Source of the DNA: Corynebacterium callunae DSM 20147
Lineage (GTDB): Bacteria > Actinomycetota > Actinomycetes > Mycobacteriales > Mycobacteriaceae
DNA: 64,000 bases
Assembly (NCBI RefSeq): GCF_000344785.1
Contig: NC_020506.1
Coordinates: forward strand, 806,001 to 870,000
Direction: 5' to 3'
The position numbers and the translations under genes were made by a program. The first letter of the stretch is position 1. Every line of letters starts with the position of its first letter. Below the pieces are notes generated by a model. That model saw only the letters and a program-made list of their open reading frames with translations. It searched no databases and was not told the origin of the DNA. Below are positions 51,874 to 62,328 of this stretch, piece after piece.

Positions 51874-52068
51874 GTATCTCCCAAAAATCTCTTGAATCCC
51901 ACCTATAACAGTGGTTAACAATAACAACAGGGGCACTAAAGGGCTAGGGGGAAGCTGAAAACTCCTAAATGGCCGTAATCAGATTGTGATCTTACTCACG
52001 ATAGAACTCCCTTTCCTGGGGAAACTGGAAACTGCCAGAAAAACATGAGGGTTTAGTCATCTATTTCA

Positions 52069-52084
52069 GTTACGCTCACGTAAC
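52069..52084. promoter_or_regulatory. Palindromic operator upstream of fas, possibly FasR-binding
   Basis: GTTACG-CTCA-CGTAAC is a perfect inverted repeat, followed by TACGCATACGTAAG, 62 bases before the fas start. FasR represses fas genes in C. glutamicum; that this is its site is inference. Confidence 0.5.
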
Positions 52085-52146
52085 CTACGCATACGTAAGT
52101 GGTCATGGGAGTTCTGTGCCCATCCAAGACTTAGGAGCTTTAATTC

Positions 52147-55100
52147 GTGAGTATTTCTTCACTGACGCCGCTGCATTCTTTCAAAGAACCAGCAATTCTC
52201 TACGCCGGTCAGGCTTCTGCCTGGCAGCAGGTGATCGCTGATGCCAGCGACGACCACATCGCCGCCAACCACCTGCGCGAGCTGCTGTCTCGTTCACGTG
52301 CAAAAACTGCCCCTTATGCCCGTCAAATCGCCTCCACCGTCCCAGGCTCCCTGGCACGCTTGGAAGCACTGACCCGCGAAGATGCGGAAATCGGTTCCGA
52401 TATTGATCCACAGCCTGCAGTGTCCATTCCTGGAATCCTACTCGGTCAGATTGCTGCCACCCGCCAGTTGCGCGATTTGGGATTAGACGTAGAAAAGGCA
52501 ACTCGTCTCGGCCACTCCCAGGGAATCTTGGGTGTTGCAGCTGTAGATAATGAAGAAGATGTGCTCGCCTTCGCTATCTTGCTTGGCACCGCAGCTTCCC
52601 AGTTCGCCGGCAAGGGCGCGCATATGCTCTCCGTGCGTGGCCTTAACCGCGAAGTGGTCGAAGCAACTATTGCAGAGGTTGATGGGGTTGAAGTATCCCT
52701 GCGTAATGCCCGCACCCACTTTGTAGTTTCCGGCAAGCCAGAAGCTCTGAAGAAGGCAGCTGCTGCACTGCAGCGTGCCGCTGATGCCTACAACGAAGAC
52801 ATCAATGAAAAGCGCAAGGGTGGATCCCTCGCCGAGCCTAAGTTTGACTACCTCGATGTAGCCATCCCATTCCACCATTCCTCCATGCAGGAAGCTGCCG
52901 ACCTAGCAGTTAAGTGGTCTGCAGCCTGTGGACTTAACGTTGATGCACGTACCTTGGCTGAAGCAATTCTGGTTAAGCCCAGCGATTGGGTAGAGCAGAT
53001 CGCAAACCTCAAGGCAGATTATGTACTCTCCCTTGACGCAGGCGTCACCCGCTTCACCGCACCTTTGCTTGATGGCACCGGCATCACCCTTATCCCAGCA
53101 TTCTCTGCAGCAGAGCGCGATAACCTGGCTCGCCCAGGTTTCCAGATCCCAACTGCTGAAGACTGGTCTGAGTTCGCACCAAAGCTAGTCAAGCTGCCTA
53201 ATGGTGATCTGAAGGTCATCACGGGTTTCTCCACCTTGACTGGTTATTCCCCAATCTTGCTGGCTGGTATGACCCCAACCACTGTTGACCCAGCGATCGT
53301 TGCAGCTGCTGCAAACGCTGGCCACTGGGCTGAAATGGCCGGCGGCGGACAGTACTCCGAAGAGGTCTTCACCGGCAACAAGGAAAAGCTTGTTTCCTTG
53401 CTTAACGTTGGACGTTCCGCACAGTTCAACTCCATGTTCTTTGACCGCTACATGTGGAACCTGCAGTTCGGTGCGCAGCGCATTGTTTCCAAGGCCCGCG
53501 CTACCGGTACCTCCATCAACGGTGTGGTAGTTTCCGCTGGTATTCCTGAGGTTGAGGAAGCAACCGAGCTGATCAAGGACCTCAACGCAGATGGCTTCCC
53601 ATATGTTGCCTTCAAGCCAGGTACCGTTGATCAGATTCGTGCAGCCCTCAAGATTGCGGCTGCTAACCCTGATACTAAGATCATCGTGCAGATCGAAGAT
53701 GGCCACGCAGGTGGACACCACTCTTGGGTTAACCTCGATGACCTTCTGCTCACCACCTATGCAGAGCTGCGCGCTCACAAGAATGTGGTCGTCGTAATCG
53801 GTGGCGGTATTGGTACCCCTGAAAAGGCTGCTTATTACCTCACCGGTGAATGGTCCAAGGACCTTGGCTATCCTAAGATGCCAGTCGACGGCATCCTCGT
53901 TGGTACCGCTGCAATGGCAACCAAGGAAGCAACCACTTCTCCTCAGGTTAAGCAAGCGCTTGTTGACACCCCCGGTGTTGATCCACAAGACGCTGGCGGC
54001 TGGGTTGGCCGTGGCCAGGCACGCGGTGGCGTGACCTCAGGTCTTTCTCACCTGCACGCTGATATGTACGAGTTGGACAATGACTCTGCAGCAGCATCTC
54101 GCCTGATCTCCTCCATTGATTCTGATGATTATGCAGATCACCGCGAAGAGCTGATCGCAGCCATCAACAAGACCTCCAAGCCTTTCTACGGCGAGGTCGA
54201 GGAAATGACCTACGCACAGTGGATCGAGCGCTGGGTTGAGCTTGCTTACCCAACTCAGGATCCAACCTGGGATGACCGCTTCTTTGATTTGGTTCACCGC
54301 ATCGAAGCTCGCCTCAACGATGCTGAACAGGGTGCAATCACCACACTATTCCCAGATCTCGAGTCTGTTGCAGACGAGCAGGCAGCCGTCGAAAAGCTTC
54401 TTGCTGCCTACCCGAATGCCCGCGAGATTAAGGTCTCCGCGCGCGACGCCGCGTGGTTTATTGGTCTGTGCCGCAAGCACCACAAGCCAATGCCTTGGGT
54501 TCCTGCTATCGACGCCGACCTCGCACGTTGGTGGGGTCTGGATACCCTGTGGCAGTCCCAGAATGAGCGCTACGGCGCTAACCAAGTCCGCGTCATCCCA
54601 GGTCCAGTATCTGTGGCCGGCATTGACCGCGTTGATGAGCCTGTTGCAGAGCTCCTTGGTCGTTTTGAAGCTGCCTGCGTGGAAGCTCTCGACGAAGAAC
54701 CAACCGAGATCTACTCCCGTCTCAACGCTGCCAAGGATGAGCGTGAATTCCTGCTCGCCACCCCACACATCGTGTGGCACGGCAACCTTATCGACAACCC
54801 AGCGCACGTCCTCAAGGAAGGCGCCTTTGAGCTCATTGAAGAGGACGGCTACTGGATCATCCGCATCCTTGCTGACTCCTACTTTGATGATCTGCCACTA
54901 GAGCAGCGTCCATACCTGGTCAAGCACGTTGACATCCCAGTTGAACTTGGCGATGCAGTGGCAACCGGTGGATCCCCAGTAGTCTCCCGCGAGAAGCTGC
55001 CTAAGTCTGTATTCGAGCTGCTTGCTGGCGTTGCCGGCGTTGGTTCTGTCTCCGCTGCTGGTGATGAAATCAAGGCTCTGCCAGTTGCTGAAGAAGATGG

Positions 55101-58100
55101 ATCCCCATTCGGCGTGGTCCGTGATTCCTTCACCTTCCCAGCATCCTTGCTTGCAGCACACACCGCCGTGACCGGCGCTGCGCTGGAAGAGCACAACACC
55201 GGCACCCCTGACGTGCTCATGGGCGCTTGTTGGCCAGCCATTTACGCCGCACTGGGCACCGGTAAGCTTTCCGACGGCTACCCAGTCATCGAGGGTCTGC
55301 TCAACGCAGTGCACCTTGATCACCTGCTTGATCTGCACATCCCACTCGAGGAGCTGGCTGATGGCCGCACCATCGACGTAGAGGCACGCACCGACTCCAT
55401 CGAGGAATCCTCCTCCGGACGTATCGTTACCGTGCGCATCACCTTGACCACCGAGGGCGAAGTTGCAGCCAAGCTGGTTACCCGCTTTGCAATCCGTGGC
55501 CGTATCACCACCACCGAGATGGCATCCCAGGCTGATGCTTATGGTGCTCGTGCTGAGGTTGTGGAGCCAACTCCACGTTCCTTCGTTCGCCAGGCAACCG
55601 TCTCTGCACCTGCAGATATGACTCCTTTTGCCATGGTTTCCGGCGACTACAACCCAATCCACACCTCTGACAACGCTGCCAAGCTAGTTGGTTTGGATGC
55701 TGCTCTCGTGCACGGCATGTGGCTCTCTGCTACCGCCCAGCACCTTGCAGGTCTTGGTTCCGAGGTCATCGGCTGGACCTACTCCATGTACGGCATGGTG
55801 CAGCTCAACGACGTTGTTGATATCACCGTCGAGCGCGTCGGCCGCGCAGGCCTGAAGCCTGCTTATGAGGTCACCTGCCGCATTGATGGCAATGTGGTTT
55901 CCCGTGGTCAGGCATTGCTCCGTGAGCCAGCTACTGCTTATGTTTACCCAGGTCAGGGTATTCAGGCTAAGGGCATGGGTCAGGGCGATCGCACCGCTAG
56001 CCCAGAGGCTCGCGCTATCTGGGAGCGTGCCGATGCACACACCCGCGCTAACCTCGGATTCTCCATCCAGCAGGTTATTGATGAAAACCCAACTGAGCTG
56101 AAGGTCGGCGATACCACCTTCGTACACCCAGCTGGCGTTCTTAACCTCACCCAGTTCACCCAGGTTGCACTGGCAGTAGTTGCCTACGCTCAGACTGCAC
56201 GCCTGCAGGCTGCCAATGCAATTGTGGAGGGTTCCCTCTACGCAGGTCACTCCCTCGGCGAGTACACCGCACTGGCTTCCCTGGGCAATATCTTCGAACT
56301 CGAAGGTGTTATTGACGTGGTGTTCTCCCGCGGCTCCGCAATGCACTCCTTGGTGCCTCGCGATGCACAGGGACGTTCTAACTACGGTCTGGCTGCATTC
56401 CGTCCGAACATGATCAATGTTCCAGCCACCGAGGTTGAGAACTGGGTTAACCGCATTGCTGAAGAGTCCGGAGAATTCCTCCAGATCGTCAACTACAACG
56501 TTGATGGCCAGCAGTACGCAGTAGCTGGCACCTTGGCTGGACTGAAGGCCCTGAAGGCATCTGCTTCCGCCAACCCACGTGCTTATGTCAACATCCCAGG
56601 CATCGACGTTCCATTCCACTCCAGCGTGCTGCGCCCAGGCGTTCCTGCCTTTGCCCAGAAGCTTGATGAATTGCTGCCTGAGACCATCGACATCGAAGCT
56701 CTCCGCGGCCGTTATATTCCAAACCTGGTAGCTCGCCCATTTGAGCTCACCCAGGACTTTGTCGACGCCATCCTGGCAGTGGTTCCTTCCGAGCGCCTCA
56801 AGGGCCTCAAGGTTGCAGACACCGACGAGAACACCCTGGCTCGCTTGCTGCTCATCGAGCTGCTTTCCTGGCAGTTCGCCTCCCCAGTGCGTTGGATCGA
56901 GACCCAGGCCCTGATCATCGACAAGGTCGAGCAGATCATCGAGGTCGGCTTGGCAGCCTCCCCAACCCTGACCAACCTGGCGCTACGCACCATGGACGTC
57001 ATCGGCGAATCCCGCCCCGTCTATAACGTAGAGCGCGACCAAGACATCGTGATGCTTAACGACGTCCGCCAGGCCCCAGTCGCAGAGGTTGAAGAGGAAG
57101 AAACTGTAGCAGCACCGGAAGCACAAGCCGCTCCAGCAGCACCAGTAGCTGCCGCAGCTCCTGCCGCCGCACCAGTTGCCGTGGGCAATGCGCCAGAACT
57201 GAAGTTCAACGCTGCCGACGCCATCATGGTGCTCTTCGCAGTACAGAACAAGATCAAGATTGATCAGATCACTGCTGCAGATACCTCTGAGACTCTGACC
57301 AACGGTGTTTCTTCTCGCCGTAACCAGATGCTCATGGACATGTCCACCGAGCTTTCCGTACCAACCATCGATGGTGCTGCGGATGCCGATGTAGCAACCC
57401 TTAAGGGCCGTGTGGTTACCGCCGCGCCGGGCTACAAGCCTTTTGGACCAGTTCTTTCCGAGACTGTCCGTGCACGTCTGCGTACCCTCACCGGCGCAGC
57501 AGGTCTTAAGACCTCCTACGTTGCAGATCGCGTAACCGGTACCTGGGGTCTCCCAGAAAGCTGGGTTGCACACGTAGAAGCAGAATTGCTGCTGGGTACC
57601 CGTGAAGGCGAATCTGTCCGTGGCGGAAACCTGGGCACCTTGCCTGCAACTGCTTCCAATAAGGCTGATGTTGATGCCCTCATTGACGGTGCAGTACAAA
57701 ACGTTGCTGCCGCCAATGGCGCCAATGTCTCCTTGTCCTCCGGCGGCGCAGCTGCTGGCGGTGGGGTAGTAGACTCCGCAGCTTTGGATGCTTATGCTTC
57801 CACCGTCACCGGTGAAGAAGGCGTGCTGGCAAATGTTGCACGCGGTATCCTCAGCCAGCTTGGCCTTGATAACAAGGAGCAGGTTGAAGGTGCAGAGATC
57901 GACACCGAGCTTTATGACGCCGTTGAGGCTGAATTGGGCACCGGTTGGTTGAAGCTGGTTACCCCAGTATTCTCCGCTGATCGCGCCATCCTCTTTGACG
58001 ACCGTTGGGCTTCTGCTCGTGAAGATCTCGCTCGCTTGGCCAATGGTGCCGAGATTGCAGTTGAGCGCTTTATTGGCACCGGGGCAACCGTCGCAAAGCA

Positions 58101-61047
58101 GGCAAGCTGGTGGGCTGACCACGTGGAAGACACCGCTCTCGCCGCCACCCTGACCGAGGTTGCCAAGCTGGCTGCACAGCCAGCCGAGGAGCCACATGCT
58201 GAGGACGTTGCGCTGGTTACCGGCGCCGCTCCAGAGTCCATTGCTGGTGCAGTAGCTGCACGTTTGCTCTCTGAGGGCGCAACCGTCATCATGACTGCCT
58301 CCAATGTTTCCCAGGCTCGCAAGGAATATGCCCGCAAGCTCTACGCAAACAACGCTTCACCAAATGCGAAGCTGTGGATTGTTCCTGCGAACATGTCCTC
58401 CTACCGCGACGTTGATGCCCTGATCGACTGGATCGGCAATGAGCAGCGCGTCACCGTCGGTGGCTCTGTGACCGTGACCAAGCCTGCGTTGACCCCAACC
58501 TTGGCTTATCCTTTCGCAGCTCCATCTGTCTCCGGCTCCTTGGCTGATGCCGGCCCACAGGCTGAGAACCAGGCACGTTTGCTGCTGTGGTCCGTTGAGC
58601 GCACCATCGCAGGTCTGGCCAACTTGGCTTCCCGCGGTGTTGACGGTCGCGTCCACGTTGTTCTCCCCGGTTCACCAAACCGTGGCATGTTCGGTGGCGA
58701 CGGTGCATACGGCGAGGTCAAGGCAGCATTTGATGCCATCTTGGCGAAGTGGGGCTCCGAGACCGGCTGGCCTGAGTTTGTCACCCTGGCACAGGCGCGC
58801 ATTGGTTGGGTTGCAGGCACTGGCTTGATGGGACGCAATGACGTTCTAATCCCAGCAGCTGAGAAGCTGGGCATCCACGTTTACACCCCTGAAGAGATCT
58901 CCACTGAGCTACTGGGTCTGGCATCTGCTGAGTCCCGTGCAAAGGCTCTTGAAGCTCCGATCGATTATGACCTCACCGGTGGACTTTCCGGCGGCGTTTC
59001 CATCGCCGAACTGGCTGCATCCCTCGAGGCTGACACTGCTGAAGCAGCAGCTGAAGATGCAGAGACCATCAAGGCACTGCCTTCACCTAAGCACCCAGAG
59101 CAAAAGGCTGGCGCACAGGTTGGCGATGTCACCACTGATCTTGACGACATGGTTGTCATGGTTGGTGTCGGCGAAATTTCCTCATGGGGCTCCGGACGTA
59201 CTCGCTTTGAAGCTGAATACGGTATCCAGCGTGATGGTTCTGTAGAGCTCACCGCCGCTGGCGTGCTGGAACTTGCTTGGATGATGGGTCTGATTTCTTG
59301 GAATGAAGATCCAAAGCCAGCTTGGTACGACGCTGATGGCACTGAAGTTCCAGAAGAAGAGGTCTACGAGCGCTTCCGCGATGAGGTTGTCGCCCGCTGT
59401 GGTATCCGCGAGCTTGTCAACGATGCATTCTTGGTAGACGGCGGCTCCATGGACGCTGCTGAGATCTTCCTCGATCGCGACATCTCCTTCTCCGTTACCT
59501 CTGCTGAAGAAGCTCAGGCATATGTGGATGCTGATGCATCTGCAACTGTTGAAGAGGCTGATGGTGAGTGGATTGTGACCAAGAAGAAGGGTTCCACCTC
59601 CTTCGTTCCTCGCAAGGCCACCCTGACCCGCTCCGTTGCAGGCCAGCTGCCAACCGACTTTGATCCAGCTAAGTGGGGCATTCCTGCTTCCATGCTTGAT
59701 GCGCTAGACAACATCGCAGCATGGAACCTGGTCACCGCCGTGGATGCATTCTTGTCCTCCGGCTTCAGCCCTGCAGAGTTGCTGCAGTCTGTGCACCCAG
59801 CTGATGTGTCCTCCACCCAGGGCACCGGTATTGGTGGCATGCAGTCCCTGCGCAAGCTCTTCGTGAACCGCTTCCTAGGTCAGGATCGTCCTTCCGACAT
59901 CCTGCAGGAGACCTTGCCTAACGTGGTTGCTGCACACACTATGCAGTCCTACGTTGGTGGCTACGGTCAGATGATCCACCCAGTTGCTGCTTGTGCTACC
60001 GCTGCAGTTTCTGTGGAAGAGGGCGTTGACAAGATTCGCCTCGGCAAGGCTGACTTTGTAGTTGCCGGTGGTATCGATGACATTCAGGTTGAATCCCTCA
60101 CCGGCTTCGGCGATATGAATGCAACTGCAGATACCCAGGCAATGCTGGACAAGGGTATTGATCCTCGCTTCATCTCCCGCGGTAATGACCGCCGTCGTGG
60201 TGGCTTCCTCGAAGCTGCCGGTGGTGGAACCGTGCTGCTGGCTCGTGCTTCTGTAGCTGCTGATATGGGACTTCCAGTCCTCGCAGTTGTGGCACACGCA
60301 CAGTCCTACGCCGATGGTGCTCACACCTCCATTCCTGCTCCAGGTTTGGGTGCGCTGGGTGCTGCGCGCGGTGGCGAGAACTCCCGCTTGGCTCGCGAGC
60401 TCAAGAAGATGGGTCTAACCCCAGATGACGTGCGCGTGATCTCCAAGCACGACACCTCCACCAACGCCAATGACCCTAACGAGTCTGAGCTGCACACCTT
60501 GCTCTGGAAGACCATTGGCCGCGAGGCAGACAACCCAATGTTCATCATCTCCCAGAAGTCCCTCACAGGACACTCAAAGGGTGGCGCTGCACTCTTCCAG
60601 ATCGGTGGTTTGGTTTCCGTCCTGGAGACCGGCAAGTTGCCACAGAACGCGTCCCTGGACTGCGTTGATCCAGAGATGGCTGAAAAGGGCGAGAACTTCG
60701 TCTGGCTGCGCGAACCACTGGATCTCGGTGTTGGCACCATCAAGGCTGCTGCACTGACCTCCCTGGGCTTCGGTCACGTTGCTGCCGTGGTTGTCATGGC
60801 AACTGTCGGTGTCTTCGAAGAGGCAATGCGCAATGCGGGCCGCGACGTTGAGGAATGGCGCAAGCGCGCTACCGAGCGTCTGCGCGCAGGTGCGAACCGT
60901 CTGGAGGCCGGCATGGTTGGCCGTGCTCCACTGTTCGAGCAGGTTGAAGGACGCCGCCTCCCTGAAAAGGGAGCACACCAGGCTGAGATCAATATGCTTA
61001 TCGACGCCGACGCTCGCCTCGGTGCTGACGGCACCTACCGGGTATAA
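52147..61047 (+). CDS. fas: Type I fatty acid synthase
   Basis: The 2,966-residue multifunctional enzyme reads, in order: acyltransferase (GHSQG, Ser124), enoyl reductase (GHAGGHHSW, ~517), dehydratase (SGDYNPIHTSD, ~1165), malonyl/palmitoyl transferase (GHSLGEY, ~1366), an Ala/Pro linker, and acyl carrier protein (candidate phosphopantetheine Ser in NGVSSRRNQ, ~1719). These are followed by ketoreductase (VTGAAPESIAG, ~2021) and ketosynthase (AACATAA, Cys ~2615; His ~2766 and ~2807). No phosphopantetheinyl transferase domain was seen at the C-terminus. It makes C16-C18 acyl chains for phospholipids and mycolates. GTG 52147 has GGAG 10 bases upstream. It corresponds to NCgl0802 of C. glutamicum by position. 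Confidence 0.96.
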   Translation: MSISSLTPLHSFKEPAILYAGQASAWQQVIADASDDHIAANHLRELLSRSRAKTAPYARQIASTVPGSLARLEALTREDAEIGSDIDPQPAVSIPGILLGQIAATRQLRDLGLDVEKATRLGHSQGILGVAAVDNEEDVLAFAILLGTAASQFAGKGAHMLSVRGLNREVVEATIAEVDGVEVSLRNARTHFVVSGKPEALKKAAAALQRAADAYNEDINEKRKGGSLAEPKFDYLDVAIPFHHSSMQEAADLAVKWSAACGLNVDARTLAEAILVKPSDWVEQIANLKADYVLSLDAGVTRFTAPLLDGTGITLIPAFSAAERDNLARPGFQIPTAEDWSEFAPKLVKLPNGDLKVITGFSTLTGYSPILLAGMTPTTVDPAIVAAAANAGHWAEMAGGGQYSEEVFTGNKEKLVSLLNVGRSAQFNSMFFDRYMWNLQFGAQRIVSKARATGTSINGVVVSAGIPEVEEATELIKDLNADGFPYVAFKPGTVDQIRAALKIAAANPDTKIIVQIEDGHAGGHHSWVNLDDLLLTTYAELRAHKNVVVVIGGGIGTPEKAAYYLTGEWSKDLGYPKMPVDGILVGTAAMATKEATTSPQVKQALVDTPGVDPQDAGGWVGRGQARGGVTSGLSHLHADMYELDNDSAAASRLISSIDSDDYADHREELIAAINKTSKPFYGEVEEMTYAQWIERWVELAYPTQDPTWDDRFFDLVHRIEARLNDAEQGAITTLFPDLESVADEQAAVEKLLAAYPNAREIKVSARDAAWFIGLCRKHHKPMPWVPAIDADLARWWGLDTLWQSQNERYGANQVRVIPGPVSVAGIDRVDEPVAELLGRFEAACVEALDEEPTEIYSRLNAAKDEREFLLATPHIVWHGNLIDNPAHVLKEGAFELIEEDGYWIIRILADSYFDDLPLEQRPYLVKHVDIPVELGDAVATGGSPVVSREKLPKSVFELLAGVAGVGSVSAAGDEIKALPVAEEDGSPFGVVRDSFTFPASLLAAHTAVTGAALEEHNTGTPDVLMGACWPAIYAALGTGKLSDGYPVIEGLLNAVHLDHLLDLHIPLEELADGRTIDVEARTDSIEESSSGRIVTVRITLTTEGEVAAKLVTRFAIRGRITTTEMASQADAYGARAEVVEPTPRSFVRQATVSAPADMTPFAMVSGDYNPIHTSDNAAKLVGLDAALVHGMWLSATAQHLAGLGSEVIGWTYSMYGMVQLNDVVDITVERVGRAGLKPAYEVTCRIDGNVVSRGQALLREPATAYVYPGQGIQAKGMGQGDRTASPEARAIWERADAHTRANLGFSIQQVIDENPTELKVGDTTFVHPAGVLNLTQFTQVALAVVAYAQTARLQAANAIVEGSLYAGHSLGEYTALASLGNIFELEGVIDVVFSRGSAMHSLVPRDAQGRSNYGLAAFRPNMINVPATEVENWVNRIAEESGEFLQIVNYNVDGQQYAVAGTLAGLKALKASASANPRAYVNIPGIDVPFHSSVLRPGVPAFAQKLDELLPETIDIEALRGRYIPNLVARPFELTQDFVDAILAVVPSERLKGLKVADTDENTLARLLLIELLSWQFASPVRWIETQALIIDKVEQIIEVGLAASPTLTNLALRTMDVIGESRPVYNVERDQDIVMLNDVRQAPVAEVEEEETVAAPEAQAAPAAPVAAAAPAAAPVAVGNAPELKFNAADAIMVLFAVQNKIKIDQITAADTSETLTNGVSSRRNQMLMDMSTELSVPTIDGAADADVATLKGRVVTAAPGYKPFGPVLSETVRARLRTLTGAAGLKTSYVADRVTGTWGLPESWVAHVEAELLLGTREGESVRGGNLGTLPATASNKADVDALIDGAVQNVAAANGANVSLSSGGAAAGGGVVDSAALDAYASTVTGEEGVLANVARGILSQLGLDNKEQVEGAEIDTELYDAVEAELGTGWLKLVTPVFSADRAILFDDRWASAREDLARLANGAEIAVERFIGTGATVAKQASWWADHVEDTALAATLTEVAKLAAQPAEEPHAEDVALVTGAAPESIAGAVAARLLSEGATVIMTASNVSQARKEYARKLYANNASPNAKLWIVPANMSSYRDVDALIDWIGNEQRVTVGGSVTVTKPALTPTLAYPFAAPSVSGSLADAGPQAENQARLLLWSVERTIAGLANLASRGVDGRVHVVLPGSPNRGMFGGDGAYGEVKAAFDAILAKWGSETGWPEFVTLAQARIGWVAGTGLMGRNDVLIPAAEKLGIHVYTPEEISTELLGLASAESRAKALEAPIDYDLTGGLSGGVSIAELAASLEADTAEAAAEDAETIKALPSPKHPEQKAGAQVGDVTTDLDDMVVMVGVGEISSWGSGRTRFEAEYGIQRDGSVELTAAGVLELAWMMGLISWNEDPKPAWYDADGTEVPEEEVYERFRDEVVARCGIRELVNDAFLVDGGSMDAAEIFLDRDISFSVTSAEEAQAYVDADASATVEEADGEWIVTKKKGSTSFVPRKATLTRSVAGQLPTDFDPAKWGIPASMLDALDNIAAWNLVTAVDAFLSSGFSPAELLQSVHPADVSSTQGTGIGGMQSLRKLFVNRFLGQDRPSDILQETLPNVVAAHTMQSYVGGYGQMIHPVAACATAAVSVEEGVDKIRLGKADFVVAGGIDDIQVESLTGFGDMNATADTQAMLDKGIDPRFISRGNDRRRGGFLEAAGGGTVLLARASVAADMGLPVLAVVAHAQSYADGAHTSIPAPGLGALGAARGGENSRLARELKKMGLTPDDVRVISKHDTSTNANDPNESELHTLLWKTIGREADNPMFIISQKSLTGHSKGGAALFQIGGLVSVLETGKLPQNASLDCVDPEMAEKGENFVWLREPLDLGVGTIKAAALTSLGFGHVAAVVVMATVGVFEEAMRNAGRDVEEWRKRATERLRAGANRLEAGMVGRAPLFEQVEGRRLPEKGAHQAEINMLIDADARLGADGTYRV

Positions 61048-61060
61048 CGGTTAGATATTA

Positions 61061-61086
61061 AAAGGGGGCTTCGGCCCCCTTTTTTT
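61061..61086 (+). terminator. Terminator of fas
   Basis: AAGGGGGC-TTCG-GCCCCCTT with a T-run, 14 bases after the stop. Confidence 0.92.
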
Positions 61087-61130
61087 AATTGATGTACTTA
61101 TGCGTGTACCTTGCCTAAAAAATGGCTAAT

Positions 61131-61170
61131 CCCCCTGACCTGCAAGCTGTTAAACTTGCTGGTCAGGGGG
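61131..61170 (-). terminator. Terminator of tRNA-Arg
   Basis: Arms CCCCCTGACC-GCAAG and CTTGC-GGTCAGGGGG (one T-T mismatch) with an 8-base loop; on the minus strand T-rich ATTTTTTAGG follows. Confidence 0.75.
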
Positions 61171-61175
61171 GAAAG

Positions 61176-61248
61176 TGCCCTGGAGAGGAATCGAACCTCC
61201 GACACCCGCTTTAGGAGAGCGGTGCTCTATCCACTGAGCTACCAAGGC
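61176..61248 (-). tRNA. tRNA-Arg (anticodon CCT)
   Basis: 73 bases. The acceptor GCCTTGG pairs with CCAGGGC, the anticodon stem CCGCT/AGCGG encloses loop CTCCTAA, and the T-arm is GGAGGTTCGATTCCTCT. CCA is not encoded. It is transcribed opposite to fas. Confidence 0.95.
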
Positions 61249-61368
61249 AATAGCACTAGATTACAACATTGTGATGCCGGAGAAAAAAGAGGGTGCAATT
61301 TTACATCCGGCCACAAAACAAAGGGCTAAACTGAAAGTTAATTACTTACTTATCTTTTGGGAGTGGCC

Positions 61369-61629
61369 ATGTCGAAGCCTTCTTTTCATGATGTTCAACG
61401 CCGAGCTATCGTGGTCCACCAAATCACCAAGGATAATATTCCAGTCTTGGCTGTTGATGAAGTAGACGATGCCGGTAGCCGACGCATCATGCTCCTGAAC
61501 AAATACGATGCCAAGCAGCTCAGCGCTGCTTGTGATCGTTATTTGCAGCAGGTGTACTCGGCAAGTTTTGCTGGGGTGAATACCGATCTTTCACCAGAGG
61601 ATATGGCCGATCTTTTTGGCGATGACTAA
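61369..61629 (+). CDS. Conserved small corynebacterial protein
   Basis: An 86-residue soluble protein (FHDVQRRAIVVHQITKDNIP, RRIMLLNKYDAKQLSAACDR, EDMADLFGDD). ATG 61369 has GGGAG 5 bases upstream; TTG/GTG starts upstream are possible. No family was recognised. Its end overlaps the mycoredoxin stop, a convergent pair. Confidence 0.6.
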   Translation: MSKPSFHDVQRRAIVVHQITKDNIPVLAVDEVDDAGSRRIMLLNKYDAKQLSAACDRYLQQVYSASFAGVNTDLSPEDMADLFGDD

Positions 61630-61865
61630 GCCAGCGCCTCAAGCTTGGCAATAACCTCAGCAGCTGGAGGATTAGTAGCGTGGGTGCCATCTGAAAACAG
61701 CACGGTAGGAACCACACGGTTGCCATTGTTGACGGATTTCACCCATTCGCCAGCCTCTTCGTCTTGATCGACGTCGATGAGATCAAATTCCTGGCCTTCA
61801 AGTCCGCGCAGCAGTGCTTTGCAGTAAGGGCACCAGTCGGTGGCGTAGATGGTTACATTGCTCAT
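61626..61865 (-). CDS. mrx1: Mycoredoxin 1
   Basis: A 79-residue glutaredoxin-like protein with C12-PY-C15 (TDWCPYCKAL), the cis-Pro region VVPTVLF and GTHATNPP. Mycoredoxin reduces mixed disulfides with mycothiol, the actinobacterial thiol. It ends the thyA-folA direction group and matches the C. glutamicum gene order. Confidence 0.9.
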   Translation of the reverse strand: MSNVTIYATDWCPYCKALLRGLEGQEFDLIDVDQDEEAGEWVKSVNNGNRVVPTVLFSDGTHATNPPAAEVIAKLEALA

Positions 61866-61869
61866 TTTT

Positions 61870-62328
61870 TTAGTCCTTAATATAGCGGAGGAATTTGTAG
61901 CGGTACTCGCCGGATTCTTGCCATTCGGATTCTTTTTCCAAATGGAAATCCGCGGGGATTTCTGGGGCGTAAACAGCCGTTGGATGCGCTATTTCGACGT
62001 CGACAAGCGTTATTTCAAGCACGTCCGCGGCACCGACGGTGGCGCGGTAGACCTCGCCGCCCCCGATAATCCAGCCTTCTTGGGGGATTTCGGTGATTAC
62101 GGTTGCCCCGGCGGACCACTCGCCGGGATCCCGCGAGGATAGTACGAGGTTCTCGCGGCCGGGCAGTGGTTTAAAGGGGAGCGATTCCCAGGTGCGACGG
62201 CCCATAATCACTGGTTGGCCGAGGGTAACGGCTTTGAAGTGTTTGAGGTCTTCAGGGATGTGCCAGGGCATGCCTTGACCGTCGCCGATGACTCCGTTGC
62301 GGCTTTGGGCCCAAATCGCCCCGATCAT
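61870..62328 (-). CDS. folA: Dihydrofolate reductase
   Basis: The 152-residue enzyme has [29 protein letters not shown] and the C-terminal beta strand of DHFR. It regenerates tetrahydrofolate after thymidylate synthesis. Its start overlaps the thyA stop by 4 bases, so the two are translationally coupled. Confidence 0.95.
   Translation of the reverse strand: MIGAIWAQSRNGVIGDGQGMPWHIPEDLKHFKAVTLGQPVIMGRRTWESLPFKPLPGRENLVLSSRDPGEWSAGATVITEIPQEGWIIGGGEVYRATVGAADVLEITLVDVEIAHPTAVYAPEIPADFHLEKESEWQESGEYRYKFLRYIKD

Noticed and set aside
52181..61034. Many long minus-strand and alternative-frame ORFs inside fas
   Set aside because: All lie inside a confident 2,966-codon gene and reflect its codon bias.
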